Counted from the first letter of the stretch, positions 15,465-25,234 are shown. The stretch: 64,000 nucleotides of DNA from Pseudomonas grimontii (GCF_007858185.1 NZ_VFES01000024.1:26694-90693), one strand, 5' to 3'. The notes: generated by a model not told the origin, from the letters alone. Translations and numbers: made by a program.

Positions 15465-18400
15465 GACTCAACCGGCTCCAGGCTTTGCGGCTCTTTGCGC
15501 CAGCGGCGGCCGAGGCGATCGAAGTACAGGTAGATCACCGGCGTGGTGAACAGCGTCAACACCTGGCTCACCAGCAAGCCGCCGACCATCACCAGGCCCA
15601 GGGGCTGGCGCAATTCAGCGCCGGAGCCGGTGGCCAGCATCAACGGCACTGCACCGAACAGCGCGGCCAGGGTGGTCATCAGGATCGGCCGGAAGCGCAA
15701 CAGCGCCGCCTGGTAGATGGCAGTCTGCGGGTCCAGGCCCTGATTGCGCTCGGCGTCGAGGGCGAAGTCGATCATCATGATCGCGTTCTTTTTCACGATA
15801 CCGATCAGCAGGATGATGCCGATGATCGCGATCATGCCCAGGTCGTTGCCACTGAGCAGCAAGGCCAGCAAGGCCCCTACCGCTGCCGACGGCAAGGTCG
15901 ACAGAATGGTAATCGGGTGGATGTAGCTCTCGTAGAGCACACCCAGCACGATGTACATGGTGACCACCGCCGCCAGGATCAGCAGCAAGGTGCTCGACAG
16001 CGATGCTTCGAACGCCTGCGCCGCGCCCTGGAACTGGGTCTGCACGCCCACCGGCATGCCAATGTCCTTCTGCGCCTGGTTGATCAGCTCCACGCCTTTG
16101 CCAAGCGCAACGCCAGGGGCCAGGTTGAACGACATCATCACCGCCGGGAACTGGCCGATATGCGCAATCGCCAACTGCGCCTGGCGCTGTTCCACATGGG
16201 CCAGGCTGGACAAGCGCACCTGCCCGCCGTCAGTGGTTTTCACATGGATCTGGTTCAGCGCCGCCGGGCCCAGGGTTTCTCCCGACTGGGCCTGCAAGAC
16301 CACGCGGTACTGGCTGGCCTGGGTGTAGATGGTGGAAATCTGCCGCTGGCCAAACGCGTCATACAGGGCATCGGTGATGGTCGACACACTGACGCCCAGG
16401 CGCGAGGCCGCATCGCGGTCGATCACCAGGTACACCTGCAGGCCTTTGTCCTGCAGGTCGCTGGCGACATCGGTGAGTTCCGGCATCTGGCTCAGTGTGT
16501 GCACCAGCTTGCCGCTCCACAGGGCCAACAGGTCGGCATCCGGCGAGGACATGCTGAACTGGTATTGGGTGCGGCTGACACGGTCTTCGATGGTCAGGTC
16601 CTGCACCGGCTGCATGAACAGGCGGATGCCCACCAGCTTGTCGACCTGCGGTTGCAGGCGATTGATCACCTGGGCCGCGCTCAAGTCGCGCTGGCCGTGG
16701 GGCTTGAGGTTGATCAGCAAACGGCCACTGTTGAGGGTGGCGTTATCACCATCCACACCGATGTAGGACGACAGGCTTTCCACCGCCGGGTCGGTCAGGA
16801 TGATCTTCGCCAGTTCCTGCTGGCGCTGGCTCATGGCGGCGAACGAAATCGACTGCGGCGCCTCGGAGATCCCCTGGATCACCCCAGTATCCTGCACCGG
16901 GAAAAAGCCCTTGGGCACCACCAGGTACAGCACCACCGTAAGGCCCAGGGTGGCGATGGCCACCAGCAGGGTCAACGGCTGGTGCTTGAGCACCCACTGC
17001 AACTTGCGCCCGTAGGCTTCGATCAGCCAGTCGATCCAGGCGCCGCTGGCCTTGTAGAAACGGCTCTGCTCTTCTTCCTTGGGTTCGCGCTTGAGCAAAC
17101 GCGCGCACATCATCGGCGTGAGCGTCAGGGACACCACCAGTGAAATCAGGATCGCCACCGCCAGGGTGATGGCAAATTCGCGGAACAACCGCCCGACCAC
17201 ATCGGCCATGAACAGCAGCGGGATCAATACCGCGATCAGCGACAGCGTCAGGGAAATCAGGGTGAAGCCGATCTGCTTGGCGCCCTTGAGCGCTGCGGCC
17301 AACGGCGTCTCGCCTTCCTCGATATAACGGGAGATGTTCTCCAGCATCACGATGGCATCGTCCACCACAAACCCCGTGGCGATGGTCAGGGCCATCAGCG
17401 TCAGGTTGTTGATGGAGAACCCGGCCAGGTACATCACGCCAAAGGTGCCCACCAGAGACAGCGGCACGGCAATCGACGGAATGATCGTGGCGCTGACCCG
17501 ACGCAGGAACAGGAACGTCACCATCACCACCAGGGCGATGGCGATCAGCAATTCATGCTGCACATCGGTGACCGAGGCGCGGATGGTCTGGGTGCGGTCG
17601 GTGAGGACCGTCACGTCGAGGCCGGCCGGCAGGTTGTCGGTGATGCTCGGCAGCAGCGCCTTGATGCGGTCGACCACCTCGATCACGTTGGCGCCCGGTT
17701 GGCGCTGGATATTAAGGAGCACGGCCTGGTTTTCATTGGCCCAGGCGGCAAGGCGCTCGTTTTCGGCGCCATCGACGATCTGTGCCACATCTTTAAGGCG
17801 CAAAGGCGCGCCATTGTTGTAGGCCAGGATCAGCTCGGCGTATTGCTGGGGCGACACCAACTGGTCGTTGGCATCGAGCATCGACACCCGCGTGGGGCCG
17901 TCGAAGTTGCCCTTGGGCTGGTTGACGTTGGACGCGGCGATCAGGGTGCGCACGTCGGACAGGTTCAAGCCGTTGGCCGCCAGGGCTTCGGGGTTGACCT
18001 TGATGCGCACGGCCTGGCGCTGGCCACCGGCGATGCTGACCATGCCGACGCCGCTGATCTGCGCGATCTTCTGCGCCATGCGCGTGTCGACCAGGTCGTT
18101 GAGCTTGGGCAGCAGCATGGTCTTGGAGGTAATGGCCAGGGTCAGCACCGGGGTATCCGCCGGGTTGACCTTGTTGTACACCGGCGGCGCCGGCAAATCC
18201 TTGGGCAGCAGGTTGGTGGCGGCGTTGATCGCGGCCTGCACCTGTTGCTCGGCGACATCCATATTGATGTCGAGGTTGAAACGCAGGGTCAGTACCGAGG
18301 CGCCGCCGGAGCTGGTGGACGCCATCTGGGTCAGGCCGGGCATTTGCCCGAACTGGCGTTCAAGCGGCGCGGTGACCGCGCTGGTCATCACGTCAGGGCT

Positions 18401-18562
18401 GGCGCCGGGGTACAGGGTCATGACCCGAATCGTCGGGTAGTCCACCTGGGGCAAGGCCGATACCGGCAGCAAGCGATACGCGATGATGCCGGCCAGGACA
18501 ATGGCCAGCATGCTCAGCGTGGTGGCGACCGGGCGAAGGATAAACAGCCGCGACAGGTTCAT
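15461..18562 (-). CDS. muxB: MuxB/MdtB-type RND efflux permease
   Basis: This 1,033-residue RND permease is paralogous to the neighbouring muxC. It starts MNLSRLFILRPVATTLS, carries the TM4 motif ATGFVVDDAIVMLENI, and ends in a Lys/Glu-rich tail. It is expected to be the other subunit type of a hetero-trimeric proton-driven pump with muxC. It overlaps muxA and muxC by 4 nt each, giving one tightly coupled operon read on the minus strand. Confidence 0.93.
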   Translation of the reverse strand: MNLSRLFILRPVATTLSMLAIVLAGIIAYRLLPVSALPQVDYPTIRVMTLYPGASPDVMTSAVTAPLERQFGQMPGLTQMASTSSGGASVLTLRFNLDINMDVAEQQVQAAINAATNLLPKDLPAPPVYNKVNPADTPVLTLAITSKTMLLPKLNDLVDTRMAQKIAQISGVGMVSIAGGQRQAVRIKVNPEALAANGLNLSDVRTLIAASNVNQPKGNFDGPTRVSMLDANDQLVSPQQYAELILAYNNGAPLRLKDVAQIVDGAENERLAAWANENQAVLLNIQRQPGANVIEVVDRIKALLPSITDNLPAGLDVTVLTDRTQTIRASVTDVQHELLIAIALVVMVTFLFLRRVSATIIPSIAVPLSLVGTFGVMYLAGFSINNLTLMALTIATGFVVDDAIVMLENISRYIEEGETPLAAALKGAKQIGFTLISLTLSLIAVLIPLLFMADVVGRLFREFAITLAVAILISLVVSLTLTPMMCARLLKREPKEEEQSRFYKASGAWIDWLIEAYGRKLQWVLKHQPLTLLVAIATLGLTVVLYLVVPKGFFPVQDTGVIQGISEAPQSISFAAMSQRQQELAKIILTDPAVESLSSYIGVDGDNATLNSGRLLINLKPHGQRDLSAAQVINRLQPQVDKLVGIRLFMQPVQDLTIEDRVSRTQYQFSMSSPDADLLALWSGKLVHTLSQMPELTDVASDLQDKGLQVYLVIDRDAASRLGVSVSTITDALYDAFGQRQISTIYTQASQYRVVLQAQSGETLGPAALNQIHVKTTDGGQVRLSSLAHVEQRQAQLAIAHIGQFPAVMMSFNLAPGVALGKGVELINQAQKDIGMPVGVQTQFQGAAQAFEASLSSTLLLILAAVVTMYIVLGVLYESYIHPITILSTLPSAAVGALLALLLSGNDLGMIAIIGIILLIGIVKKNAIMMIDFALDAERNQGLDPQTAIYQAALLRFRPILMTTLAALFGAVPLMLATGSGAELRQPLGLVMVGGLLVSQVLTLFTTPVIYLYFDRLGRRWRKEPQSLEPVES

Positions 18563-19857
18563 GAACCGACCTTTTGCGCCTTGCCGGCGTTGGCGCCGGT
18601 CTCCCCTTTAGCCGCAGGCTTGCCCTGCAGGTGTTCAGTTGGCGTAGTCGGGACTTCACTGCTGTCGTTGACGACTTCGATCTCGCTGCCTTCCTTCAGG
18701 CGGTCAGTGCCTTCCAATACCACGCGGTCGCCGGCGACCAGGCCTTCCTTGATCACGGTGTTCTCGCCATCGGTGTCACCCACCACCAGCGGCTGGACCT
18801 TGACCTTCTTGTCGCCATCGAGCTTGTAGACAAAGGTGCCGGTGTTGCCGAACTGAATCGCGGCGGACGGCGCCAGCACCACGTTGTGCAAGGTGTCGGC
18901 AAGCAAATGCACGTTGACGAACTGGTTGGGGAACAGCGCCTGGTCCTTGTTATCGAAACGTGCCTTGAATTTCAGGGTGCCAGTGGTGACGTCGATCTGG
19001 TTATCCAGGCTTTGCAGCACGCCGGTGGCCTGCTGTTTCGCGTCGCCACGGTCCCAGGCTTCCACGGGCAGCTTGTTGCCGGCGCGATAACGCGCGAGCA
19101 CGGTTTCGAGGGTGTTTTCCGGCAGGGTGAAGGCCACGCTGATCGGCTGGGTCTGGGTGATCACCGCGAGGAAGGTGGTGTCGTTGGCGGCGACCAGGTT
19201 GCCCACGTCGACCTGGCGCAAGCCGACGCGACCGCTGATAGGCGCGCGGATCTTGGTGAACTCGAGGTTGAGCTTGGCGTCGTCCACCGCGCCCTGGTTG
19301 GTCTTGACTGTGCCCTGGTATTGCAAGACCAGCGCTTCGGCGGTGTCCAGGGTCTGCTTGGCGATACTGTCCTGGGCGTAGAGGCCACGATAACGCTCAA
19401 CGTCGACCTGGGCGTTTTTCAGCTGGGCCTGGTTCTGCATCAACGTGCCCTGGGCCTGGAGCAAGGCGTTCTGGTAGCTGCGCGGGTCGATCTCGGCCAG
19501 CAGGTCACCGGCCTTGACCATCTGCCCTTCTTCAAAGGCGATCTTGACCAGCTCGCCGCCCACCCGGCTGCGCACATTGATGGTATTGAGCGCGGTGACC
19601 GTGCCCAGGGCCTTGTAGTACACCGGGAACTCCCCCTGCACCGCCGGTGCCACGCGCACCGGCACCGGGCCGGTGGACCCGCCGAAGCCCGGGCGCGCCA
19701 TGCCGGTTTTGCCGGTGTGCCCGGCCGGCGCGTCTTTGTGGGCAGCGCCGCTTGGCCAGAATTTCCAGCACAGGCCGGCGATAACCAGCAGCACGAGCAG
19801 GCCGAACAGCCAGCGGCGGGAGTTGCGGGGGGAGGATTGCATGGAGTGATCAACCAT
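18559..19857 (-). CDS. muxA: MuxA/MdtA-type periplasmic adaptor
   Basis: This 432-residue membrane-fusion protein has an N-terminal membrane anchor (WLFGLLVLLVIAGLCW) and no lipobox. The order lipoyl half (VRSRVGGELVKI), alpha-hairpin, lipoyl half (IRAPISGRVG), beta-barrel and membrane-proximal domain is typical. The C-terminal tail is Lys/Gly/Ala-rich. It is first in the operon and connects the MuxB/MuxC pump to OpmB. The ATG at 19857 has only a weak ribosome site (GAAG about 13 nt upstream); an internal ATG at 19842 is possible and would not change the domains. Confidence 0.92.
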   Translation of the reverse strand: MVDHSMQSSPRNSRRWLFGLLVLLVIAGLCWKFWPSGAAHKDAPAGHTGKTGMARPGFGGSTGPVPVRVAPAVQGEFPVYYKALGTVTALNTINVRSRVGGELVKIAFEEGQMVKAGDLLAEIDPRSYQNALLQAQGTLMQNQAQLKNAQVDVERYRGLYAQDSIAKQTLDTAEALVLQYQGTVKTNQGAVDDAKLNLEFTKIRAPISGRVGLRQVDVGNLVAANDTTFLAVITQTQPISVAFTLPENTLETVLARYRAGNKLPVEAWDRGDAKQQATGVLQSLDNQIDVTTGTLKFKARFDNKDQALFPNQFVNVHLLADTLHNVVLAPSAAIQFGNTGTFVYKLDGDKKVKVQPLVVGDTDGENTVIKEGLVAGDRVVLEGTDRLKEGSEIEVVNDSSEVPTTPTEHLQGKPAAKGETGANAGKAQKVGS

Positions 19858-20011
19858 TGGGCGCGAGAGCTTCTTCTTCGGGAGGCTGAAAGATAAGCAC
19901 TGGAGCGCGTTAAGAAAAGCGCCTTTACCGGCTATTTACCTTGGGCTTACAACTTTTAACTTCTGCGGCTTAGTCTGTCGGATATTTCCCTAAGCATCTG
20001 AAGCGCAAATG

Positions 20012-20037
20012 AAAACGGCCTGGACTAGGCCAGGCCG
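20012..20037 (-). terminator. Rho-independent terminator of tpx
   Basis: On the minus strand an 8-bp perfect stem (CGGCCTGG with CCAGGCCG, 20016-20037, 6-nt loop) is followed by TTTTC. It lies 53 nt after the tpx stop. Confidence 0.82.
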
Positions 20038-20089
20038 CAATCATGTATCAAGCGCGCTACTGCCAAATGACAGTAATGCGCCGCAACAG

Positions 20090-20590
20090 TTACTTCAAAA
20101 CTGCCAGGGCAGCTTCGTAGTTCGGCTCTTGGCCGATTTCCGGAACCAGTTCGCTGTGCAGCACTTTGTTGTTTTCATCCAGTACCACGACGGCGCGGGC
20201 GGTCAGGCTGCGCAGCGGGCCATCAACGATGTCCACGCCGTAGTCCTGGGAGAACGCGGCGCTGCGAAAATCCGACAGGCTCTTCACGTTTTCCAGGCCT
20301 TCAGAACCGCAGAAGCGCGCTTGGGCAAACGGCAGGTCCGAGGAAATGCACAACACGACAGTGTTGTTCAGCTCGTTGGCCTGGGCGTTGAACTTGCGTA
20401 CCGACGTCGCGCAGGTCGGGGTGTCGACGCTTGGGAAGATATTCAGCACTTTGCGCTTGCCGGCAAAGGTAGCCAGGGTTGCATCCGACAGATCGCCGGC
20501 GGTCAGGGTGAAGTCTGCAGCTTCAGAGCCGACTTGCGGCAATTCGCCTTCAACCTGGACAGGGTTACCACGAAGGGTGACTTGAGCCAT
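20090..20590 (-). CDS. tpx: Tpx, lipid-hydroperoxide-type thiol peroxidase
   Basis: This 166-residue atypical 2-Cys peroxiredoxin matches E. coli Tpx in length and motifs. The peroxidatic Cys60 lies in SVDTPTCATSVRKF, and the resolving Cys94 in ARFCGSEG. It reduces alkyl hydroperoxides with thioredoxin as electron donor; members of the family are cytoplasmic or periplasmic, and no signal peptide is seen here. It is monocistronic, with its own terminator just downstream. Confidence 0.96.
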   Translation of the reverse strand: MAQVTLRGNPVQVEGELPQVGSEAADFTLTAGDLSDATLATFAGKRKVLNIFPSVDTPTCATSVRKFNAQANELNNTVVLCISSDLPFAQARFCGSEGLENVKSLSDFRSAAFSQDYGVDIVDGPLRSLTARAVVVLDENNKVLHSELVPEIGQEPNYEAALAVLK

Positions 20591-20749
20591 GAACAGAATC
20601 CTTATGCTGGGTTTTGGTTAAACGCATTCGAGAGGCCGAAGTTAACCACAAAGTGCCGTGGCTACCTACCGCCAGACACAAATTGTCATGCCACGCGGTT
20701 GTGGTTTAATTGCGCGCTTTGCGCCTGCCCTCCAAGGAACCCGTTGTTG

Positions 20750-22039
20750 ATGAATCAGCCCGCCACCAAAGTCCTGGTCATTGGTTATGTCTGGCCGGAG
20801 CCCCGTTCCTCGGCCGCGGGCGGGCATATGATGCAGATCCTGGAAACTTTTCTTACGCAAGATTGGGACATTACCTTCAGCAGCCCCGCAGCGCTGGGCG
20901 AGCACAAGGCCGACCTGCCTGCGCTGGGCATCGCCGAATGCGCGATTGAGCTCAATAACAGCAGTTTCGACGATTTTATTCGCGAACTGGCCCCGGACAT
21001 CGTGCTGTTCGACCGTTTCATGATGGAAGAACAGTTTGGCTGGCGCGTGGAGAAGTGCTGCCCCGACGCCCTGCGCGTCCTGGAAACCTCCGACCTGCAA
21101 AGCCTGCGCGACGCCCGCCATCAGCGCCTCAAGGAGCACCTCAAGGCCCATCCGGGCAGCGACGACTTCACTGCGCTGTTCGCCCCGGCCCTGGAGGAAG
21201 AATTCCAACTGATGGCCGACACCGACCTGGCCAAGCGTGAAATCGCCGCGATTTACCGCTGCGACATCAGCTTGATGATCTCCGACGTGGAAATCCGCCT
21301 GCTCACCGAACAGTTCAAGGTGCCGGCCGCCCTGCTCCACTGGTGCCCGTTGATGATGACGCCGCCAACCGACGCCTTCGTACCGTTCGAGGAGCGTGCG
21401 CACTTCCTCAGCATCGGCAACTTCCGCCACGCGCCGAACTGGGACGCCGTGCTGTGGATGAAGAACAGCCTCTGGCCGTTGATTCGCCGGCAATTACCGG
21501 GCGCCCAGCTGCATATCTATGGCGCCTATACCCCGCCCAAGGCCACCGCCCTGCACAACCCTGCCCAGGGTTTCCATGTGATGAACTGGGCCGAAGACGC
21601 GCTGCAAGTGATGACGGCGGCGCGTATCTGCCTGGCGCCGCTGCGCTTCGGTGCGGGCATCAAGGGCAAGCTGGCGGATGGGATGCTGTGCGGCACCCCC
21701 AATATCACCACCCCCATCGGCGCGGAGGCCATGGGCGATGAGCGGCCATGGCCCGGCGCCATCGAGCAATGCGCCGAAACCCTGGCCGCGGCGGCCGTGA
21801 CGCTCTATCAGGATCGCGAACGCTGGACCCAGGCGCAGGAAGATGGGCGCCAACTGATTGCGCGTCGCTATGACCGCAATATCCACGGGCCCGTGTTGCT
21901 GGAGTGCCTGCAACACTGCCGCAGCCACCTCGCCGCCCATCGCCGCAGCAACTTCACCGGCAGCATGCTCCGCCACCATGCGCATAAAAGTACGCAGTAC
22001 ATGTCCCAGTGGATCGAGGCGAAAAACCGCAGCGTATAA
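20750..22039 (+). CDS. Glycosyltransferase (GT-B, group 1 type)
   Basis: This 429-residue GT-B fold glycosyltransferase has an N-terminal Rossmann start (KVLVIGYVWPEPRSSAAGGHM). The C-terminal donor-binding half carries SIGNFRHAPNWDAV and the family 4-like motif LAPLRFGAGIKGKLADGML. An additional His/Arg-rich C-terminal tail follows. The acceptor and sugar are unknown. AAGGA lies 11 nt before the ATG, and two in-frame TTG codons just upstream are alternatives. It is not in an obvious polysaccharide cluster. Confidence 0.86.
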   Translation: MNQPATKVLVIGYVWPEPRSSAAGGHMMQILETFLTQDWDITFSSPAALGEHKADLPALGIAECAIELNNSSFDDFIRELAPDIVLFDRFMMEEQFGWRVEKCCPDALRVLETSDLQSLRDARHQRLKEHLKAHPGSDDFTALFAPALEEEFQLMADTDLAKREIAAIYRCDISLMISDVEIRLLTEQFKVPAALLHWCPLMMTPPTDAFVPFEERAHFLSIGNFRHAPNWDAVLWMKNSLWPLIRRQLPGAQLHIYGAYTPPKATALHNPAQGFHVMNWAEDALQVMTAARICLAPLRFGAGIKGKLADGMLCGTPNITTPIGAEAMGDERPWPGAIEQCAETLAAAAVTLYQDRERWTQAQEDGRQLIARRYDRNIHGPVLLECLQHCRSHLAAHRRSNFTGSMLRHHAHKSTQYMSQWIEAKNRSV

Positions 22040-22111
22040 ACACCGAGGCTGGCAGCGCCGCGCACAAGGGGGCATTATTCGGCGGGCAACCAATAATAAA
22101 GCGACGGCAGC

Positions 22112-23017
22112 ATGACCCGAGCAACGCGCATCACCGACCCTTCCTACGAGCTGATGGACGATCACAACGGTCTGTCCATCATCTATCGCCAGCATGGCTT
22201 CCCCTGCCCGCTGGTGCGCTGGCATTTCCACAAGGAATACGAGCTGCACCTGATCGTCGCCAGCTCGGGCAAGGTGTTTATCGGCGACTACATCGGTAAT
22301 TTCTACCCGGAAAGCCTGTTCCTCACCGGCCCCAACCTCCCCCACAACTGGATCAGCCAGGTGGAGGAAGACGAAGTGGTGCCCAAGCGCGACATGCTGG
22401 TGAATTTCACCGATGAGCTGTTTGACGGCGGCAGCCATATTTTCGCTGAACTCAAGAGCCTGGCACCGCTGCTGGAACGGGCGCAGTACGGCATCGAGTT
22501 CCGCTGCAAAAAGACCATCGCCCAGGCCATGACCCTGATGCAACGCATCGAAGACGCCCAGGGCATGGCGCGCCTGGGTCACTTCTTTATCTTGCTGGAA
22601 GTATTGAGTACCTGTGAGGACTACCAACTGCTGTCCGGCGTGACCACGCCACAACTGGCCGATGAACACAGCATCGACCGCACCAACCGCGCGGTGGATT
22701 ACATCTTCGCCCACTACGCGCGGGAGTTGCCGTTGGAAGAAGTGGCGGAACACCTGGGCATGAAGCCAACGTATTTTTCCCGGGTATTCAAGCAGGCCAC
22801 CGGCCGCACGTTTATCGAGTTCGTCAATCGGCTGCGGATCAGCAAATCCTGTGAACTGCTGGCCGATGGCGACAAGGCCGTGACGGATGTGTGCTTCGAG
22901 TCGGGTTTCAACAATATCTCCAACTTCAACCGGCGCTTTCAGCAGCTTAAAGGCATGACCCCTTCCCACTACCGGCGCCTGGCGGTACAGCGGCTGACCG
23001 AACAGAACCTGGCTTGA
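22112..23017 (+). CDS. mtlR: MtlR, AraC/XylS-family activator of the mannitol operon
   Basis: This 301-residue regulator has an N-terminal cupin ligand-binding domain (WHFHKEYELHLIVASSGK) and two C-terminal HTH motifs (LEEVAEHLGMKPTYFSRVFKQ and VTDVCFESGFNNISNFNRRF). Its size and position directly before mtlEFGKDYZ match MtlR of P. fluorescens, which activates the operon in response to mannitol, sorbitol and arabitol. Here it is separated from mtlE by about 870 nt that hold an unrelated gene and two hairpins. Confidence 0.93.
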   Translation: MTRATRITDPSYELMDDHNGLSIIYRQHGFPCPLVRWHFHKEYELHLIVASSGKVFIGDYIGNFYPESLFLTGPNLPHNWISQVEEDEVVPKRDMLVNFTDELFDGGSHIFAELKSLAPLLERAQYGIEFRCKKTIAQAMTLMQRIEDAQGMARLGHFFILLEVLSTCEDYQLLSGVTTPQLADEHSIDRTNRAVDYIFAHYARELPLEEVAEHLGMKPTYFSRVFKQATGRTFIEFVNRLRISKSCELLADGDKAVTDVCFESGFNNISNFNRRFQQLKGMTPSHYRRLAVQRLTEQNLA

Positions 23018-23162
23018 ACCTGACGGTGCAACCGAGCACTGGTGTGAAGCCCGGCGGTCGGAACTGGTATTTCTGACAGTATCGCCATGGATTTTCCCCT
23101 CCTTAAATGAGCGAGCACATCATTCCTGGAGAGTGGTGTTCATTTAAATCGAGGATCGAAAA

Positions 23163-23642
23163 ATGAGCCAAACCACAGAACAAGCACGTGAACACAGATT
23201 CATCATCAACCATCGCGTCGCATTTGGTCATGACGGAGATAAATATGGCTGGACAGGGGGAGGCTCCATCATTGATGACGACGTGAGTGGAAGGACAGCC
23301 TGGTTTGTCCAGAAGGCAAGCAGAGCGTTCACGGAGACGTTGCCCCCTCACAGCAATCTGACCGTAATCCTCTATTGTCGTGTCCGATCACCTGGCAGCA
23401 CGCTAAAAGCCACGCATTCTGGAGGAACGTATTACTCCACCAGCGAGATGGTCACCACGCAAATGAGTACGTATTGGGTAAGAAATGCGAAAGCTGATGC
23501 CGCTGGAAAGTTCTGGATAGACTTCGAAACAGATAATGGCCAGTCTCTGCGAATCCATCAGATTGAAGTCATGGGCCCCGTCACCGCGACGGACACTCCC
23601 GAGTCACTGGGGATGGAAATACTGGGCGAAGTGGTCTCCTGA
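23163..23642 (+). CDS. Unknown beta-rich protein between mtlR and mtlE
   Basis: I do not recognise this 159-residue protein. It has no signal peptide or membrane segment. The alternating pattern and motifs such as GKFWIDFETDNGQSLRIHQIEVMG suggest a jelly-roll, lectin-like fold. Base composition is visibly less GC-rich than the mtl genes around it, and codon use resembles the unknown genes at 50.2-51.6 kb. A GAGGA ribosome site lies 6 nt before the ATG, and a hairpin terminator follows. It therefore looks like an independent insert with its own ends rather than part of the mannitol operon. Confidence 0.65.
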   Translation: MSQTTEQAREHRFIINHRVAFGHDGDKYGWTGGGSIIDDDVSGRTAWFVQKASRAFTETLPPHSNLTVILYCRVRSPGSTLKATHSGGTYYSTSEMVTTQMSTYWVRNAKADAAGKFWIDFETDNGQSLRIHQIEVMGPVTATDTPESLGMEILGEVVS

Positions 23643-23656
23643 ATACAGATTGACGC

Positions 23657-23697
23657 CATGACGACGGTGCTCACACCGTCACGTCATGCGCTTTTGG
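23657..23697 (+). terminator. Hairpin terminator after the unknown gene upstream of mtlE
   Basis: CATGACGACGGTG (23657-23669) pairs with CACCGTCACGTCATG (23674-23688) with a 2-nt bulge and a CTCA loop, followed by CGCTTTT. It begins 15 nt after the stop at 23642. Confidence 0.7.
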
Positions 23698-23702
23698 TGA
23701 TC

Positions 23703-23725
23703 TTTCCCACGCAGAGCGTGGGAAA
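23703..23725. repeat. Short perfect palindrome of the CCCACGC/GCGTGGG type
   Basis: TTTCCCACGC and GCGTGGGAAA form a perfect 10-bp stem with a 3-nt loop. This core sequence recurs widely in fluorescent pseudomonads as far as I know. It may add a second stop to transcription before the mtlE promoter. Confidence 0.6.
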
Positions 23726-23770
23726 AATCATCGAGTGCAAAAAAGTATCAGTCCAAGTGTTCCCAAGGAT

Positions 23771-23799
23771 TTGTCACGGCCCCGTTTGAAGGCTGTAAT
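23771..23799 (+). promoter_or_regulatory. Candidate sigma-70 promoter of mtlE
   Basis: TTGTCA (23771-23776) and TGTAAT (23794-23799) are separated by 17 nt, each one base from consensus. They lie about 90 nt before mtlE, downstream of both hairpins. MtlR would be expected to bind just upstream; I could not identify its site with confidence. Confidence 0.5.
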
Positions 23800-23889
23800 C
23801 AACGCACACTCTTCCTGACTGCTCGTAGGAAGACACAACAACAATAACTGTCCTTCTGTAGCCCCCTGGGCGCGGAAATGGAGTGCGCG

Positions 23890-25212
23890 ATGAAGTTCAC
23901 AGCAAAAACCCTGCTTGCCTGTTCTTGCATGACTGCATGCATGACCCTCAGCGCCGTCAGCTTTGGCGCGCAAACCCTGACCATTGCCACCGTCAACAAC
24001 AGCGACATGATCCGCATGCAGAAGCTCTCGAAAACCTTCGAGGCCGAGCATCCGGAGATCAAGCTGAACTGGGTGGTGCTCGAAGAAAACGTGCTGCGCC
24101 AACGCCTGACCACCGACATCGCCACCCAAGGCGGGCAGTTCGATGTGTTGACCATCGGCATGTACGAAGCTGCACTCTGGGGCGCCAAGGGTTGGCTGGA
24201 GCCGATGAAGGACCTGCCGGCGTCCTACGACCTCGATGATGTATTCCCTTCCGTGCGTGACGGTCTGTCCGTCAAAGGCTCGCTGTACGCCCTGCCGTTC
24301 TACGCTGAAAGCTCGATCACCTATTACCGCACCGACCTGTTCAAGAACGCCGGGCTGAGCATGCCCGAGCACCCGACCTGGAGCCAGATCGGCGAATTCG
24401 CGGCCAAACTCACCGACAAGAGCAAAGAGCAATACGGCCTGTGCCTGCGTGGCAAAGCCGGCTGGGGCGAGAACATGGCGCTGATCACCACCCTGGCCAA
24501 CGGCTACGGCGCACGCTGGTTCGATGAAAAATGGCAGCCTGAATTCAACGGCCCCGAGTGGAAGGACGCGCTGAACTTCTACGTCGACAACATGAAGAAA
24601 TCCGGCCCGCCGGGTGCTTCCAGCAACGGTTTCAACGAGAACCTGGCGCTGTTCAACAGTGGCAAGTGCGCGATCTGGGTGGATGCCAGCGTCGCTGGCT
24701 CGTTCGTCACCGACAAGACCCAAAGCAAAGTGGCTGACCATGTCGGTTTCACCTTTGCCCCGCACGAAAAAACCGACAAAGGCACGTCGTGGCTGTATTC
24801 CTGGAGCCTGGCGATCCCGACCAGCTCCAAGGCCAAGGACGCCGCCAAGGTGTTCACCAGTTGGGCCACCTCCAAGGAATATGGCGCATTGGTCGCCAAG
24901 ACCGACGGCGTAGCCAACGTCCCGCCAGGTACGCGCAAGTCGACCTACAGCGACGAGTACATGAAGGCTGCACCGTTCGCCAAGGTGACCCTGGAATCGC
25001 TGAAAGTCGCCGACCCGACCAAACCGACCCTCAAGCCGGTGCCGTATATCGGTATCCAACTGGTGACCATTCCTGAGTTCCAGGCAATTGGCACCCAGGT
25101 CGGCAAGTTCTTCTCCGGGGCGCTGACCGGCCAGCAAACGGTCGATGCTGCACTGACCGCCGCGCAGACCACCACCGAGCGTGAAATGAAGCGGGCGGGT
25201 TACCCCAAGTAA
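23890..25212 (+). CDS. mtlE: MtlE, periplasmic polyol-binding protein of the mannitol ABC transporter
   Basis: This 440-residue solute-binding protein of the carbohydrate uptake-1 family has a signal peptide ending at about LSAVSFGA, and an aromatic-rich binding-protein body. It captures mannitol, glucitol and arabitol in the periplasm for MtlFGK. The ATG at 23890 has GGAG with 6-nt spacing; a start 12 nt upstream is less likely. It is first of the seven-gene operon. A REP hairpin lies between it and mtlF. Confidence 0.95.
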   Translation: MKFTAKTLLACSCMTACMTLSAVSFGAQTLTIATVNNSDMIRMQKLSKTFEAEHPEIKLNWVVLEENVLRQRLTTDIATQGGQFDVLTIGMYEAALWGAKGWLEPMKDLPASYDLDDVFPSVRDGLSVKGSLYALPFYAESSITYYRTDLFKNAGLSMPEHPTWSQIGEFAAKLTDKSKEQYGLCLRGKAGWGENMALITTLANGYGARWFDEKWQPEFNGPEWKDALNFYVDNMKKSGPPGASSNGFNENLALFNSGKCAIWVDASVAGSFVTDKTQSKVADHVGFTFAPHEKTDKGTSWLYSWSLAIPTSSKAKDAAKVFTSWATSKEYGALVAKTDGVANVPPGTRKSTYSDEYMKAAPFAKVTLESLKVADPTKPTLKPVPYIGIQLVTIPEFQAIGTQVGKFFSGALTGQQTVDAALTAAQTTTEREMKRAGYPK

Positions 25213-25234
25213 CCCGGGTCTCACCACAGTCAAA

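Noticed and set aside
12414..15533. Very long plus-strand frame opposite muxC, and a similar one opposite muxB and muxA
   Set aside because: Antisense shadow frames of high-GC genes: His/Gln/Arg-rich sequence with no domain, lying exactly opposite well-supported RND transporter genes.
23103..23147. Inverted repeat TTAAATGA ... TCATTTAA before the gene at 23163 as a regulator site
   Set aside because: The 29-nt gap and lack of further symmetry make a chance match likely; no known factor fits.
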